Shown: positions 7,938 through 15,466 of the stretch, piece after piece
Layout: the number at the start of each line of letters is the position of its first letter
Position numbering within the stretch: the stretch's first letter is position 1
DNA from: a virus
IMG/VR virus record: IMGVR_UViG_3300042922_000911
Coordinates: 1-64,000 of that record
DNA length: 64,000 nt
Direction: 5' to 3' (one strand)
Notes under the pieces: generated by a model
The model's input: the letters and a program-made list of their open reading frames with translations, nothing else
What the model was told of the DNA's origin: nothing
The model's database searches: none
Program-made: the position numbers and the translations under genes

Positions 7938-8266
7938 TCGTGGGCCTCCTTGCACTCGGGGCAGGGGTTGGTGTCGTCGTGGCCGTGTTCCTCCCGCATG
8001 GGGCAGTTTTCGAGGTGGTCTTCGGCTTTGATGGTCTTCGCCCGGCCCTCGTCCATGACGGCGAAGTAGCGGGTAAAGAACGCGCCGATCGCCCGCATCT
8101 GCCCGGCGTCGAGCTGGGTGTACCCCGGCGGTTGGCCGGGCGCGGCCGGGGGCGTGTACACGTCGCACACGGGCATCATCGAATCACGGTCGCCCGACGG
8201 GTCTTTGACCCACCGGATCGAGGCTACCAGCCCGTCATTCAGGGCGAGAAAGTGATCAGTCGCCAT
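7925..8266 (-). CDS. Hypothetical protein with C-terminal Cys/His cluster
   Basis: 113 residues from ATG 8266, preceded by GAAAGGAGAGAACCCCC. The C-terminus NCPMREEHGHDDTNPCPEC carries three Cys and two His, probably one zinc site. The central segment is helical. No family recognised. Overlaps its upstream neighbour by 11 bases. Confidence 0.6.
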   Translation of the reverse strand: MATDHFLALNDGLVASIRWVKDPSGDRDSMMPVCDVYTPPAAPGQPPGYTQLDAGQMRAIGAFFTRYFAVMDEGRAKTIKAEDHLENCPMREEHGHDDTNPCPECKEAHEWLS

Positions 8267-8525
8267 GGGGGTTCTCTCCTTTCAGGGCCTCGACGGCCTT
8301 GTGCAGCTCGACGTGTTCAAGCGCCCGATCGAGCGCGTCGAAACGCTCGCGCAGGTTCGCCCGGCACTTCGCCACGTCTTCGGCCTTCACCTCGTCGCGG
8401 GCGAAGTTCGCCGCGAGCGTGACGGTTCCGGCCACGATCTTCCGAAGATGCTCGGCGGTGTAGGCGACGTGTTCCAGCACGGCAGGATCGAGGGGCCGCG
8501 CTGGCCTGTTTGGGGTGTCTGTCAT
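8256..8525 (-). CDS. Small helical hypothetical protein
   Basis: 89 residues from ATG 8525, sharing ATGA with the upstream zinc-protein gene. Acidic, helical, possible coiled coil over residues 45-80. Unknown. Confidence 0.6.
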   Translation of the reverse strand: MTDTPNRPARPLDPAVLEHVAYTAEHLRKIVAGTVTLAANFARDEVKAEDVAKCRANLRERFDALDRALEHVELHKAVEALKGENPHGD

Positions 8526-8686
8526 GGTGTCCTCCCGGCGCGGCTTGCTGACCGCGCCTTTACGCATTCTAGGTGAGCAGGCACCACGCCCGAAGGCGTG
8601 GCGCATGCGAGGTGGTGTTGCGGGTCTACCGGCTCGCCGCAGAGGTGGCAAGGCCCCTCGGCGGCGAGCGACTTCCAAGGGTTCAC
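8522..8686 (-). CDS. Very small zinc-finger protein (GTG start)
   Basis: 54 residues from GTG 8686, whose GTGA overlaps the stop of the upstream gene; its own stop overlaps the ATG of the next. Contains CHLCGEPVDPQHHLACATPS...HLEC: CxxC followed by His-His, Cys, His and Cys, an HNH-like or treble-clef knuckle. The exact overlaps on both sides argue for a real gene. A perfect hairpin (CCACGCC-CGAA-GGCGTGG, 8584-8601) lies inside it, and a minus-strand TAGAAT (8566-8571) could be a -10 for the gene starting at 8525. Confidence 0.6.
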   Translation of the reverse strand: MNPWKSLAAEGPCHLCGEPVDPQHHLACATPSGVVPAHLECVKARSASRAGRTP

Positions 8687-8961
8687 GCCGTCAGGCGCTC
8701 CCCGGCAGCGACGATCGCCTCGTCCCATGGCCCGGTGCAGGTCGAGCCGATCGGCTCGCAGGCCTCGGCGTCGTAGATGGCGACGCCCGTGCTGTCGGCG
8801 AGCAGGTTGAACCACTCGTCGCCCACGCGCACTTGCACCACGGCCTCGCTGGTCGTGTTGCCGAACCAGATGCTATTGCCCACCTCGTCGAAGCCCTGCG
8901 CCTGCGCGGCTTCGCGCAGGGTGTCGGGCGTGAGGGGCGTTTTAGCTTTGAAACCGAACAT
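8683..8961 (-). CDS. Hypothetical protein
   Basis: 92 residues from ATG 8961 with ribosome site GGAGG. Alternating beta segments (SIWFGNTTSEAVVQVRVGDEW). No recognised family. Confidence 0.6.
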   Translation of the reverse strand: MFGFKAKTPLTPDTLREAAQAQGFDEVGNSIWFGNTTSEAVVQVRVGDEWFNLLADSTGVAIYDAEACEPIGSTCTGPWDEAIVAAGERLTA

Positions 8962-8971
8962 GGGGGCCTCC

Positions 8972-9232
8972 TTAGAAGCGGTTGACGCGGGCCTTCAAGT
9001 CGGCCTCGGTCATGGGGGCGAACGTCACGCGGATTCCGGCGATCGTCTTTTTCAGCGCGGGCAGTTCGTAGTCGATGAAGTCGCTGAATTGGATGGGGGC
9101 GAGCTGATGAACGCTGCTGTGGCCGTACTTGGCGAAAAGATGCTCATGAACGTCCTCGTTGCTCAGCCCGAGGCGCTTGGCCGTGCCCCACAGAAGGCGG
9201 AGCTGCTTGGCGGTGAGCTTGGTTTCGGTCAT
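8972..9232 (-). CDS. GemA/DUF1018-like regulatory protein
   Basis: 86 residues from ATG 9232. The opening LTAKQLRLLWGTAKRLGLSNE followed by a YGHSS segment matches the DUF1018 pattern of Mu gp16/GemA proteins, which are linked to host-gene modulation early in infection. The protein is shorter than Mu GemA, so only the core is present. It lies in the minus-strand early cluster, downstream of a hairpin and repeats at 9246-9329. Confidence 0.55.
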   Translation of the reverse strand: MTETKLTAKQLRLLWGTAKRLGLSNEDVHEHLFAKYGHSSVHQLAPIQFSDFIDYELPALKKTIAGIRVTFAPMTEADLKARVNRF

Positions 9233-9272
9233 GGGGCATCCCTCCGTTACACAGGAATCTCGATGCCTGTAT

Positions 9273-9329
9273 ATTACACAGGAAAAGCCCCCGGCACACC
9301 GAGCGGCCGGGGGAAATTTCCTGTGTAAT
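9273..9329. terminator. Long hairpin built from two opposing repeats, probable two-way terminator
   Basis: ATTACACAGGAAA (from 9273) pairs with TTTCCTGTGTAAT (ending 9329). Inside, CCCCCGG pairs with CCGGGGG. Located between the genes ending at 9352 and starting at 9232 on the minus strand. Stem quality is high; termination itself is inferred. Confidence 0.65.
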
Positions 9330-9351
9330 GCGACGAAGGGAAACCAAGGCG

Positions 9352-9828
9352 CTAGAGCGGCCCTTGCCAGGTGAACAGCACAAGGTCTTTTTGAAACTGG
9401 CGGCGCACGAAGCCTTTCAGTTCGCGCACGCCAAGCTCGCGGCGTTTCTTCATCCCGCCCCAAACCCATTCGATCGTGCCATCCCAAAGGCTTCCGTCCT
9501 CGGTCGTGACGCTCACGGTGTCGCCGAGCCTGGGCGGGCGCGTCAGCTTCCAGTGGCACACGATCGCCGTCTGATCGGTGAGCGACACGCCCGGCGGGTT
9601 CACGCCGCTCACAAGCTCGTCGGCCGGCAGCTCGCGAAGCATCAATTCGGCCCCCTCGAGCGCCGAGCGGATCACGTAGTCGCGCACCGGGCCGGTCGCG
9701 TAGCCCGCGGCCCCGCCGAGGATCGTCACCTCGGCTTTCCACTTCCGGCCGCGCGCGAGGTAGCGCACGCGCAAGTCGGTGAGCTGCGTGCTTACCGGGC
9801 TGGCGTTCAGGGCTTCCCACAGTTTCAT
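9352..9828 (-). CDS. Hypothetical protein downstream of DnaN
   Basis: 158 residues from ATG 9828, starting two bases after the dnaN stop with ribosome site TGGAGG, so the two are co-transcribed. Contains a small beta-barrel-like stretch (LGDTVSVTTEDGSLWDGTIEW) near 100-122. No family recognised; possibly a clamp-associated or DNA-binding factor given its neighbour. Confidence 0.6.
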   Translation of the reverse strand: MKLWEALNASPVSTQLTDLRVRYLARGRKWKAEVTILGGAAGYATGPVRDYVIRSALEGAELMLRELPADELVSGVNPPGVSLTDQTAIVCHWKLTRPPRLGDTVSVTTEDGSLWDGTIEWVWGGMKKRRELGVRELKGFVRRQFQKDLVLFTWQGPL

Positions 9829-9829
9829 G

Positions 9830-10978
9830 TTAAGCCTCCACTCGGTTGACGGGCATGACCAGGGCGTAAGGCTCCTGGGCGTTGGGGTCGGTCAGGACGA
9901 TGGGCAAGAGCGGCCCGTTGAAATTCAGCGCGACGAGCTCGCTCGAGGACGCCGACAGGGCCTCGTTCAAGAACCCGCCCTTCGCGTGGATCGTGAAGGC
10001 CTCGCCCGGCACCTCGGTTTCCCACTTGATGCCGATCGCGTCGTCGGCGTTGCCGCGATCGCCGTCGGATGCGTGAATGGTCAGCTCGTCTTCGTTGAAC
10101 ACCAGCTTGAGAACGCGGTCTTCTTGGGCCTGGGCGAGAACCATGGTGCGCTCGAGGGCACCGATCAGCTCGCGGCGCACCGCGCTCACGACCTTGGTAA
10201 AGCCCGTGGGGCAAATTTGCTGCACCGGCGGGAACAGCCCGTCGATCGTGCGGGTCGTGATGTAGCGATCGCCAATCAGGAACCCGAGGCTCGTCGCGTG
10301 CTTCTCGCTGGCCGGATAGAAGAGCTGCACCGTTTCGGCCCCGGTGGCCTCGACCACGTTCTTCACCTCGATAATCGCCCGCTTGGGCACGATCACGTTG
10401 AGGGGTTCCCCGCCCTTCGGCCAGTCGAGCAAGTACCGGCTCAGCCGATACCCGTCGGTCGCCTCGATGGCGAGCCGGCCCAATTCGGTGTCGGCCTGGA
10501 CGTGAACGCCGAGCTGCACTTGCGACAGGGCCTCGCCCTTCGCCGTGGCGTACAGGACGTTGCCCACGGCCTCGGCGAAGACCTTGCCGCTCAGCGTCAG
10601 CAGCGGGGCACCCTCGGGCAGCTCCACTTCGGGAAACTCGGCGGCCGAAAGCGTGTTCAGGTGGAATTTCGAGCGGCCCGACTTCAACAGCAGCCGGTTT
10701 TCTTCAAGCGCGAGCTGTACGTCGTCCGAGAGCCTGCCCACAATGTCGCGCAGCACGTCGAACGGCACCGTGATCTCGCCGGATTCAAGCACCATGGCGA
10801 CCGTCGGCACCACGATCGCAAGCTCAAGGTCGGTGCCCTTCAAGACCAGCGTTCCGGCCTTCGCATCGGCGACCAGCAGGGCGTTTTTCAGAATGGGGAG
10901 GGTCTTCGACTTGCCCGCGACGTTTCGGGCGTCACGAAGCGCCGCCTTCAAGGCGGGGAGCGAGATAGTCAGCTTCAT
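9830..10978 (-). CDS. dnaN: DNA polymerase III sliding clamp (beta subunit)
   Basis: 382 residues from ATG 10978, preceded by GGAAAGGAACCCC; a slightly longer frame exists but lacks a ribosome site. Length and pattern match bacterial DnaN: MKLTISLPALKAAL start, KTLPILKNALLVA in domain 1, LTLSGKVFAEAV and ATDGYRLSRY in domain 2, and a C-terminal QEPYALVMPVNR close to the conserved MPxR end. It forms the ring that tethers DNA polymerase. No polymerase is seen in the window, so it may recruit a phage polymerase encoded elsewhere or redirect the host one. It lies among early genes, far from the other replication genes at 47-51 kb. Confidence 0.93.
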   Translation of the reverse strand: MKLTISLPALKAALRDARNVAGKSKTLPILKNALLVADAKAGTLVLKGTDLELAIVVPTVAMVLESGEITVPFDVLRDIVGRLSDDVQLALEENRLLLKSGRSKFHLNTLSAAEFPEVELPEGAPLLTLSGKVFAEAVGNVLYATAKGEALSQVQLGVHVQADTELGRLAIEATDGYRLSRYLLDWPKGGEPLNVIVPKRAIIEVKNVVEATGAETVQLFYPASEKHATSLGFLIGDRYITTRTIDGLFPPVQQICPTGFTKVVSAVRRELIGALERTMVLAQAQEDRVLKLVFNEDELTIHASDGDRGNADDAIGIKWETEVPGEAFTIHAKGGFLNEALSASSSELVALNFNGPLLPIVLTDPNAQEPYALVMPVNRVEA

Positions 10979-11000
10979 GGGGTTCCTTTCCAACACAAGG

Positions 11001-11024
11001 GGCCGGAACCACGGGGTTCCGGCC
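11001..11024 (-). promoter_or_regulatory. Hairpin in the dnaN leader
   Basis: Perfect 10-bp stem GGCCGGAACC/GGTTCCGGCC with a four-base loop, 23 bases upstream of the dnaN start. It has no T-run, so control of dnaN translation or attenuation is as likely as termination. A TACAAT that could be a -10 lies further upstream at 11094-11089 (minus). Confidence 0.5.
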
Positions 11025-11096
11025 GTCGAGGCGCTATGCCGCTAAGGGAGCGGCGCTGTAAGGGGTTGCGGTAGCCATTTCCGCAACCATTGTACC

Positions 11097-11525
11097 CTAA
11101 ATCGTGCCGTCGGCGTCACGACATACGGGGCAGACGCAAGGCCCCGCCTCGCCTATCACCCGGCCAATGCCCTCGCACTCGCTGCACTCCCCGAGGGCAA
11201 CGAGGTCGAGCGCGCGCACCGCGTCGGCCGCTTTCACCTCGGCCTCGTCGATGGATCGGCCGCGCCGCCAAATGGTCAGGTCGGGCACGGGGAGCTGACG
11301 CTTGCCGACCTTCGTCGTGAGGCCGGTCAGCTTGAAGCCGTACACCCGCGCGGGCCGCGCGAGGTACAGGCTGACGAGGTAGGCGCGTAAGGCCTCTTCC
11401 TCGGGCGTGTCGCGATCGGCGAACAGGCGATCGCACAGCGCGCGCTCGGCGAGCTTGATGCGCTCTTCCAGCGCGGGCATGGTGATCGGCGCGTAGGCCT
11501 TCGGGGTCGCGGTAGTGGTAGCCAT
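11097..11525 (-). CDS. Hypothetical protein with C-terminal zinc ribbon
   Basis: 142 residues from ATG 11525 behind AAAGGAGAACCCCC. The C-terminus CSECEGIGRVIGEAGPCVCPVC has the spacing of a DnaJ-type or rubredoxin-like zinc ribbon. The N-terminal two-thirds is helical. Immediately upstream of dnaN in transcription order. Function unknown. Confidence 0.6.
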   Translation of the reverse strand: MATTTATPKAYAPITMPALEERIKLAERALCDRLFADRDTPEEEALRAYLVSLYLARPARVYGFKLTGLTTKVGKRQLPVPDLTIWRRGRSIDEAEVKAADAVRALDLVALGECSECEGIGRVIGEAGPCVCPVCRDADGTI

Positions 11526-11538
11526 GGGGGTTCTCCTT

Positions 11539-11664
11539 TCAATCGGGGGTGGGGTCGTCAGGGGGCGCGGGCTCGGCCGTCGCCTCGGGGGGCGGGTTCT
11601 CGGGCTCGTATTCCCAGAACCCATGCCCCTCGTCAGAAACCGGGGTGAAGTACATGTCGCCCAC
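11539..11664 (-). CDS. Tiny acidic proline-rich protein (GTG start)
   Basis: 41 residues from GTG 11664 with a well-placed ribosome site GGAGGG. Sequence begins MGDMYFTPVSDEGHGF and ends in a Pro/Glu/Asp tail. Its stop codon sits just before the ribosome site of the next gene. Too short to assign; the good ribosome site and the otherwise empty gap support it. Confidence 0.45.
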   Translation of the reverse strand: MGDMYFTPVSDEGHGFWEYEPENPPPEATAEPAPPDDPTPD

Positions 11665-11677
11665 GTTTCAGCCCTCC

Positions 11678-11716
11678 GTTACACAGGGAAGCGTTACACA
11701 GGGACGTTACACAGGA
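11678..11716 (+). repeat. Three clustered copies of GTTACACAGG
   Basis: Copies at 11678-11688, 11693-11703 and 11706-11716, all + orientation, upstream of minus-strand genes and abutting a terminator hairpin. Confidence 0.85.
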
Positions 11717-11717
11717 A

Positions 11718-11736
11718 AGGCCCCGCGCGGGGGCCT
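11718..11736 (-). terminator. Terminator after the gene ending at 11742
   Basis: Stem AGGCCCC/GGGGCCT around GCGCG. On the minus strand it is followed by TTTCC, which is part of a repeat copy. It lies six bases past the stop of the upstream gene. Confidence 0.7.
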
Positions 11737-11741
11737 CGGGT

Positions 11742-12014
11742 CTAGCCTTCCAGCTTGCGGGTCAGCTCGGCCACGCCGTTCATGGCGGCGCTCGTCATGA
11801 CGATCGTGTACATGCCGTTGGCTTCGGGCGTGTCCCACTCGTCCATGCGGGCGAGCCACGCTTTCGCGAGGTGCAAGCAGGCCTCGGCCTGCGTGCGCTC
11901 GTCCATGTCGAGGTGGCACATGCCGAGGTTCGCCGCCGCGCTGGCGTTCTTCGCGGCCTGCTCGACGCGAGCCATGGGAATGTCGGTCCACTTGGGGAGG
12001 TTCAGAGCTTCCAT
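11742..12014 (-). CDS. Hypothetical protein, first gene of the leftward cluster
   Basis: 90 residues from ATG 12014 behind AAGGAGAACCCCC. Helical and rich in Ala and Met, with a tetratricopeptide-like look (AAANLGMCHLDMDERTQAEACLHLAKAWL) but only one unit. No firm family. Upstream, a minus-strand TAACGT (12071-12066) preceded by a repeat copy may be the promoter of the leftward genes. Confidence 0.6.
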   Translation of the reverse strand: MEALNLPKWTDIPMARVEQAAKNASAAANLGMCHLDMDERTQAEACLHLAKAWLARMDEWDTPEANGMYTIVMTSAAMNGVAELTRKLEG

Positions 12015-12076
12015 GGGGGTTCTCCTTATATGAGGGGGAGGGGCGTTCCACCTGGGAACAACGCCACGTTAGCGGT

Positions 12077-12125
12077 TTCCTGTGTAACAAACACCGGCCA
12101 TCATGCCCAAAGAAATTACACAGGG
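12077..12125. repeat. Inverted repeat pair in the divergent region
   Basis: TTCCTGTGTAAC (12077-12088, minus copy) and ATTACACAGGG (12115-12125, plus copy) face away from each other between the leftward early genes and the rightward structural genes. The first lies just upstream of a possible minus-strand -10 (TAACGT); the second abuts the box of the promoter at 12128. The position suits an operator shared by both directions, which is inference. Confidence 0.7.
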
Positions 12126-12127
12126 CG

Positions 12128-12168
12128 TGGCAGAAAAACGGGGGTCGCTCGCCGGGTCCCTATACGCT
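12128..12168 (+). promoter_or_regulatory. Shared-family promoter ahead of the capsid protease gene
   Basis: Box TGGCAGAAA at 12128, then 35 bases to TACGCT (12163-12168). The predicted transcript start falls at or next to ATG 12175, so the mRNA may have no leader. Confidence 0.6.
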
Positions 12169-12174
12169 GCTCCC

Positions 12175-13092
12175 ATGCTTGAGATCGACGGCAACCACTG
12201 GCGCATGACGCTGCCTTGTAAGCTCTCGACGCCCCCTGGCCCCGACCTTGTGAAGGCGGCCGGGGCGCAGCTCACGCCTGACGAGAAGGCCAAGCCGCTG
12301 ATCAGCGTCGGCAAGGACTACCCGCAAAGCAAGCTGGTTCAGATTCGCCCCGACACCGCGCGCATGATCGAGGGCGCGGCCTGCGTGCCCTTCCACGACA
12401 TTCAAGACGAGTTCGTTGAACCCGGCGGCCTGGTGCTGACCTACTTCGCCAAGCAGGGCCGCATCAACTGGCACCACGGCAAGACCCCGTGGGATATTGT
12501 CGGGCACCCGCTCAAATGGATTCAGACGCCGCAAGAATGGTACTTGTGGGCGCACATTTACGACGGGCTCCCCAACGCCGAAGGCGCGTTCAAGCTGGCC
12601 TCGGCCGGCGCGCAGCTCGCGTGGTCCGTCGAGGGCCGCACGCTCGAGCGGCACCCGAAAAACGAGAAGCGCGTCACGCGCGCGCTGGTGATCAACCTCG
12701 CGCTTACGCACAACCCCATCTGCCCCGACACCTACGCGATCGCGTCGAGCCTCGCGACGAAAGAACATCGGAACGGCGTGGCAGAAATTGGGGGGTCGGT
12801 GCCCCATGCCGTGCTACACAAGAGTTTAAGCACGCCAAGCGGCGCGGTTCTGGTGCCTGAGAGCCTGGAAGACGAGCCCCAAGAAGTGCTTGCGAACCAT
12901 TACCGCGCCTGCGTCGGTGGCGTCTGCCGCTGCCTCGACTTGGAAAAGGGTTTGTTCGTGGGCGGGCACCAGGGCGCGCTTTACCACTTTTACGGGTGCT
13001 GCGGCGCGACGCCCGAGCTGACGGCGAAGCTCGCCAGCCACCACATCGACCTCGCCCGAGAAACCGCGTTCCTGTTGAAGGGAGAAGGATAG
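12175..13092 (+). CDS. Prohead (capsid maturation) protease
   Basis: 305 residues from ATG 12175; the frame is open up to ATG 12103, but that start lies upstream of the promoter. The pattern fits phage prohead proteases of the herpesvirus-assemblin-like (HK97 gp4/U35) group. A catalytic His is likely in RINWHHGKTPWDIVGHP (H100/H101). The Ser is in QLAWSVEGR (S151), where the family has a W/F-S-I/V-x-G turn. RALVINLALTHNPIC matches the conserved I..IALT..P strand after it. It would cut scaffold and capsid during head maturation. It heads the virion gene run, followed by scaffold and capsid. The C-terminus has a Cys-rich stretch (CVGGVCRCL...YGCCG) not usual in the family, perhaps a metal site. 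No ribosome site is visible. Confidence 0.75.
   Translation: MLEIDGNHWRMTLPCKLSTPPGPDLVKAAGAQLTPDEKAKPLISVGKDYPQSKLVQIRPDTARMIEGAACVPFHDIQDEFVEPGGLVLTYFAKQGRINWHHGKTPWDIVGHPLKWIQTPQEWYLWAHIYDGLPNAEGAFKLASAGAQLAWSVEGRTLERHPKNEKRVTRALVINLALTHNPICPDTYAIASSLATKEHRNGVAEIGGSVPHAVLHKSLSTPSGAVLVPESLEDEPQEVLANHYRACVGGVCRCLDLEKGLFVGGHQGALYHFYGCCGATPELTAKLASHHIDLARETAFLLKGEG
12779..12820 (+). promoter_or_regulatory. Shared-family promoter inside the protease gene, towards scaffold and capsid
   Basis: TGGCAGAAATTGGGGGG at 12779, with TGC plus TACACA at 12815-12820, one base longer than the usual spacing. It would add transcripts for the scaffold and capsid genes. Confidence 0.5.
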
Positions 13093-13094
13093 CC

Positions 13095-13871
13095 ATGTAC
13101 CAGAACACCCCTGGCCTCGACACGGCGCTCGCCGGTCTGGAATCCATTGTGAAGGGCGGCCCCCTGAACCCGATGGACGCGCCCGGCGGCCAGCCGCTCG
13201 CCTCGCCCGGCTCGCCCCTCGCGAAAGACGCCCCCAACGACCTGTCGAAGGCCGACGACGACGAGGTTTATGACCTGGGCGACGAGGACGACGACGACGA
13301 AGAGCTCGAAAAGTCGATCCTCGACTACGCCGGCCTCGACGTGATCAAGGCCCTCACGGGCGACGACGATCAGCCCGGCACCGAGCATCCGTTGATCACC
13401 CTGACCAAGGGCCTCGACCTGATGGCGGGCGATCTGACCGAGGCGATCGCCACCGGCTTCGCCGGCCAAGCGCCCGTGAACGAGGCGCTGGTGAAGGCGC
13501 TCGGCTCGGCCATCCAGCGTTCCGACGCGCAAACCGAGCTGATCAAGGGCCTGGTCGGCACCATTTCCGACCTGAACGGCTCGCTCGAGGGCATCAACAA
13601 GCAGCTCGTCGAGCTGGGCGCGAAGCCCGTCCCCCGCCGCGCGGTGACGCCCGGCGTGCAGGTTCTCGAAAAGGCCGTCGCGGGCACCCCTGCCGCCGGC
13701 ACCGAGAGCCATTCCACTTTCCCTGCTACTTACGGGCTGCATCCTGAAAAGCTGCGCGAAAAGCTCGTCAAGGGCATTGGCACGCTGGGCCTCGACATGG
13801 GCCTCGCGGGCGTCATGGACCGCACCGGCACCGTTGAGCCGGCTGTCTTCGAGCGGATCAAAGACCTGTAA
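13095..13871 (+). CDS. Putative scaffold/capsid assembly protein
   Basis: 258 residues from ATG 13095 with ribosome site GGAGAAGGA. Located between protease and major capsid protein, the usual scaffold position. A very acidic stretch (ADDDEVYDLGDEDDDDEELEKS, about 57-78) and long helical segments with no hydrophobic core pattern are typical of scaffolds. No sequence family is recognised; the call rests on position and composition. Confidence 0.6.
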   Translation: MYQNTPGLDTALAGLESIVKGGPLNPMDAPGGQPLASPGSPLAKDAPNDLSKADDDEVYDLGDEDDDDEELEKSILDYAGLDVIKALTGDDDQPGTEHPLITLTKGLDLMAGDLTEAIATGFAGQAPVNEALVKALGSAIQRSDAQTELIKGLVGTISDLNGSLEGINKQLVELGAKPVPRRAVTPGVQVLEKAVAGTPAAGTESHSTFPATYGLHPEKLREKLVKGIGTLGLDMGLAGVMDRTGTVEPAVFERIKDL

Positions 13872-13930
13872 GCAACGGTCAAGCGTAGCGGCCTGAAACC
13901 CGCGACCCACCTTAAGAAGGAGGATTCCCC

Positions 13931-15391
13931 ATGCAATTCAACGCGCCTGGCCTGGCTGATTACAGCGGCCATTTCGCCTCGCTCGATTCCGGCGACGTGT
14001 CGTTTGGTGCCGGTGGCTCGTACTTCGGTCGCCCTGACATTGTGGCGAACCTGAACAAGGCCCTCGGCGACGGTGCCAGCTTCGGCACCACCTCGGCCGC
14101 CGGCCCCAACGGCGTGAACGTCCTGATCCCGCAGAGCCTCGAAACGACCCTCCAGGTCGTCGGCTTCAAGGCTCAGATGCTCAAGCTTTGGCAGCGAATC
14201 GCCAAGAAGCCGGCGTACTCGACCATCGAAGAGTACGACATGCTGAAGTCGTTCGGGCAGGACGAGCTCATGTGGATGAGCGAGGGTGGCTTGCCCAACA
14301 TCGACGCCTCCGAGTACAGCCGTGAAGTCGCTCAGGTGCGCTACCTGGGCACTCAGCGCGCCGTCACCCATCAGATGACCCTGGTGAACGTGATCTCGGG
14401 CATTCAGAACATCATCGACCGCGAGGACCGCAACGGAACCTTGCAGCTCCTTCGCAACCTGGAAACCGCGCTTTTCGAGGGCGACGATCGCGTTGACGCG
14501 CTCAGCATCAAGGGCATCTTCCAGCAGATCGAGGTCAACGCCCCGAAGAACGTGATCGATCTTCGCGGCAAGCCGATCACCGATGCCGTCCTGGAAGACC
14601 TCGACAACCGCGCGGCCGACAACTACGCGACCATCGACACGATGTTCATGGACAACCGCCAGAAGAACAACCTGTCGCAGTTCGCCTTCGCCAACAAGCG
14701 GTTCATGATCGGCAACAGCGGCCAGCAGGGCCAAACCAACCTGGGCTTGCCGGTTGAGCGTTACATCGGCAACAACTCGCAGTTCGCGCTCGAGAGCCAC
14801 CAGTTCATTCGCGCGGGCGTCGCCTACGACCTGACCTTCGTGCCCCGCGTCGGTGCCCCCGCGGCCCCCACGTCGGCCGCCTTGGTCGAGGCCAACAACG
14901 CGGCGTCGCTGCTCCCCGTCGGCACCTACTCTTACGCGATCGTCGGCGTGAACAGCAAGGGCGAGGGCGCGGAAGCGGTCGTCACCAACGGCGCGGCCGT
15001 GGATTCGTCCACGACCAACGGCCTGACCTGGGTCGATCCCGCCGATGCGGTCTACATCAAGATTTACCGCCGCGACACCGCGACCGGCAAATACTTGTTC
15101 CAGGCCAAGGTGGCGAAGGGCGTTCAGGCCTACAACGACGCCGGTCAGGACGTGCCCGGCACGTCGAAGGCTTACGCCCTCATGATGGACGGCGACGAGG
15201 GCATGGCCTGGAAGCAGCTCGCCCCGCTCATGAAGCTGCCGCTGGCGCAGATCGACACCTCGATCCGCTGGGCCATCCTGCTCTACGGCACGCTCATGGT
15301 CTACCAGCCGACCAAGCAGTTCGTCTTCAAGAACGTGGGCAGCGTCGGCATCGAGCATGTCTACGACGAGGCGGATCGCCCCCGCAACTAA
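13931..15391 (+). CDS. Major capsid protein with inserted Ig/FN3-like domain
   Basis: 486 residues with a very strong ribosome site (AAGAAGGAGG), as expected for the most abundant protein. Position after protease and scaffold and before connector genes, plus the LIPQSLETTLQVV, YSTIEEYDML and GTQRAVTHQMTL segments, fit an HK97-fold capsid subunit. Residues about 305-410 (APAAPTSAALVEANNAASLL through VQAYNDAGQDVPG) read as a separate beta-sandwich: GTYSYAIVGVNSKGEG and VYIKIYRRD strands like fibronectin III/Ig modules. The capsid fold resumes with the C-terminal MVYQPTKQFVFKNVG. The insert would project from the capsid surface. A terminator follows. Confidence 0.8.
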   Translation: MQFNAPGLADYSGHFASLDSGDVSFGAGGSYFGRPDIVANLNKALGDGASFGTTSAAGPNGVNVLIPQSLETTLQVVGFKAQMLKLWQRIAKKPAYSTIEEYDMLKSFGQDELMWMSEGGLPNIDASEYSREVAQVRYLGTQRAVTHQMTLVNVISGIQNIIDREDRNGTLQLLRNLETALFEGDDRVDALSIKGIFQQIEVNAPKNVIDLRGKPITDAVLEDLDNRAADNYATIDTMFMDNRQKNNLSQFAFANKRFMIGNSGQQGQTNLGLPVERYIGNNSQFALESHQFIRAGVAYDLTFVPRVGAPAAPTSAALVEANNAASLLPVGTYSYAIVGVNSKGEGAEAVVTNGAAVDSSTTNGLTWVDPADAVYIKIYRRDTATGKYLFQAKVAKGVQAYNDAGQDVPGTSKAYALMMDGDEGMAWKQLAPLMKLPLAQIDTSIRWAILLYGTLMVYQPTKQFVFKNVGSVGIEHVYDEADRPRN

Positions 15392-15413
15392 GCGGAACGG
15401 CTCAAACGCTCTT

Positions 15414-15442
15414 GGGGGCAGGGTTAACGCCCTGCCCCCTTT
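15414..15442 (+). terminator. Terminator after the major capsid gene
   Basis: Stem GGGGGCAGGG/CCCTGCCCCC with a short loop, followed by TTT, 23 bases past the capsid stop codon. Probably partial, since genes in the same direction continue. Confidence 0.8.
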
Positions 15443-15466
15443 CCATATCCATAGGAGGAAACCCCC

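Noticed and set aside
12103-12174. Upstream ATG 12103 as start of the prohead protease
   Set aside because: It would place the promoter inside the gene, has no ribosome site, and adds residues (including an ITQG from a repeat copy) that do not resemble the family.
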